This document shows positions 62,687 to 64,000 of a stretch of 64,000 bases of DNA, one piece after another. Position 1 is the stretch's first letter. Each line of letters begins with the position of its first letter. The translations under genes were made by a program, and so were the position numbers. This DNA comes from Glandiceps talaboti (Eukaryota > Hemichordata > Enteropneusta > Spengelidae): positions 14,742,246 through 14,806,245 of the forward strand of contig NC_135555.1 of NCBI RefSeq assembly GCF_964340395.1. The letters are read 5' to 3'. The notes under the pieces were generated by a model. That model worked only from the letters and a program-made list of their open reading frames with translations. It did not search any database and had not been told where the DNA came from.

Positions 62687-63849
62687 TTAAACTTTGGGCA
62701 GGCTTTTCAGCTTTCTCGGCATCTTCTTTTTATTTCTAGAATTCTTGGCTATATTCTGAGTTCCGGTGTCTTTGTTCTTCTTGTTCTTAGCTGTGGTAAA
62801 TGAAGACGATATTAAAATAAAATATCATTGATGGAGTCCTACCATAATTATATATATGGAATTGTACATACATCCCATCCTTATCAGACTGTACGGAGTT
62901 AATATTACGGACAATAACTTTTTGAGGTGCACCGCACACACAGCCAATATACCGTTCAGTGGTTCTATTGGCGTATACAATCATACGCTAGGCAGAGCCC
63001 CCCCCCCCAAAAAAAAAAAATAAATAAATAAATAAATAAAAAAATAAAAAAATAAAAATGCACATGGTACACTTTAAGATAAGGTTGAAAGCATAGAGTT
63101 TCTCGTCACATCTAGTCTATAAATGCAATGAATTAACATAGGGTCATGCCACCTTCCAGATCTCAAATACAGACAAAACATTTGGCGCACGCATGCGCAT
63201 GTCTGTGCCTAGTCTAGTTACAGTACATTTAAATGGTTTATTTCATTTTGACAAAATGTAGCGAGATATTGCCATTTGACTATTTTACAGTGTAGCTCGT
63301 GTAGTTTCTTATTTGTTTCTCATTGGTTGTATCAAATAGAGCCGCTGAACGGTAACTTGAAACGGGCTGTATGAACATCGCCCTCTATAGGGGTAATGAC
63401 GATTCGTGAAACAGTACTGGTTAACTTTCAACTTTCTATCAAAAGATCTGAATCAGAATTACTTTATAAATCTTTCAAATCTACATTTCCGTTGATTTCT
63501 TACTTACTTGTGTATTTTTACCACTCAAAAGTGACAAATAGTGTTAGTGACAGGACTTTTTGTTTCATTTGCGCACAGAAAATCAAACTTGGTGGTCTGA
63601 GATTTACGTAACTAAGTGCTACACGTACCTGTCTTGGTGTTCTTCTTATTGGGAGAACTACTGCTATCCTCGTTGACGGTGTTCGTAGTTGTGGACATTG
63701 GTTCTCCGTTGTTATTCATGGAAGTATCTTGATTCAGATCAATGCCTGATGACTGCTCACCATGGACAACCTCTTCGTCCACTATACCAACCTTTGATGT
63801 TGACCGTTTCACTTTGTTGGTCCATCTAGACAAGAATTCAGGTTTGAAT
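62687..63849 (-). CDS. Gene D: last two exons of an unrecognised gene
   Basis: The two exons are 63849-63629 (221 nt, phase 2 to 1) and 62790-62687 (104 nt, phase 1 to stop). The first has acceptor TTTTTTTCTCCCAG and donor GTACGTGT. It encodes FKPEFLSRWTNKVKRSTSK followed by an acidic, Asn/Ser/Thr-rich low-complexity segment ending NEDSSSSPNKKNTKTG. The second has acceptor TTTACCACAG. It encodes a Lys/Asn-rich tail (AKNKKNKDTGTQNIAKNS, RNKKKMPRKLKS, LPKV-stop) that could act in nuclear localisation or nucleic-acid binding. No domain was recognised. The upstream exons lie right of the window. Confidence 0.65.
63001..63056. repeat. C-run, A-run and (AAAT)n
   Basis: A low-complexity stretch in the last intron of gene D. 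Confidence 0.8.
63240..63371. mobile_element. Partial foldback element, second subfamily
   Basis: Only the right half is clear (GACAAAATGTAGCGAGATAT ... GAACGGTAACTTGAAACGGG). It lies in the last intron of gene D. Confidence 0.55.
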
Positions 63850-64000
63850 CTGGGAGAAAAAAAGACACACGCTTAGCTTAGCTATTAAAAAATATCAAAT
63901 GATTGTCAATGTCTTCTAAGTTGTTGTCAGTCTGTTTGTTTGTCTCTCGGTCATTTACCAACATTTTGTCGTTGTGTCTGCATCTAGGCTATAGGCTGTT

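Overview
The window is animal nuclear DNA. Coding sequence is broken into short exons with GT-AG introns, the domains are metazoan extracellular types (CAP/SCP, EGF-like, ShKT, LDLa, CUB, DEG/ENaC), and the introns and spacers are very rich in microsatellites, foldback elements and small inverted-repeat elements. The domain repertoire fits a marine invertebrate such as an amphioxus, hemichordate or lophotrochozoan. I cannot name the species from sequence alone. No bacterial, viral or organellar genes were recognised.

All four genes I can support lie on the minus strand, head to tail, so they read from right to left. (1) 63,849-62,687: the last two exons of an unrecognised gene with a Ser/Asn-rich acidic segment and a Lys-rich C-terminus. 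(2) 60,387-51,193: gene C, a complete 15-exon model of 622 residues. It has a signal peptide, CAP domain, CRISP-like hinge, EGF, ShKT, linker, second EGF, an unfamiliar juxtamembrane region, a transmembrane helix and a short cytoplasmic tail. (3) 47,342-33,773: gene B, a 12-exon paralogue of 527 residues. Exon lengths and intron phases match gene C almost one for one, but gene B lacks the ShKT and the first EGF. (4) 14,976 to beyond the left edge: gene A, a DEG/ENaC-type channel start (cytoplasmic N-terminus, TM1, post-TM1 motif). It continues in phase into three LDLa exons and two CUB domains. The channel's remaining ectodomain and TM2 would lie off the window.

All exon joins in B and C, and all joins in A from exon 1 through the first CUB domain, were checked by hand for splice sites and reading phase. 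One join in A (6,068 to 1,305) does not match in phase, so an exon there is missing from my model. A second possible start for gene C, a signal-peptide exon at 54,737-54,635, splices in phase onto the second EGF and would give a 310-residue CAP-less form.

The 19 kb between genes A and B, the two shorter spacers and most introns hold no recognisable genes. They hold arrays of (AT)n, (GATA-like)n, (CATA)n, (GACA)n and (GA)n. They also hold a 234-bp palindromic-ended MITE inside a 43-bp tandem array, a foldback family with four or five copies, and several local direct duplications. Two short spacers next to (AT)n arrays fold into complete type I hammerhead ribozymes on the minus strand, and a third is a decayed version. 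These probably mark ends of Penelope-like or related ribozyme-bearing retroelements.

The most noteworthy items are the chimeric DEG/ENaC-LDLa-CUB gene, the tandem pair of membrane-anchored CAP proteins with a shared undescribed juxtamembrane domain, the internal start exon of gene C, and the hammerhead ribozymes.
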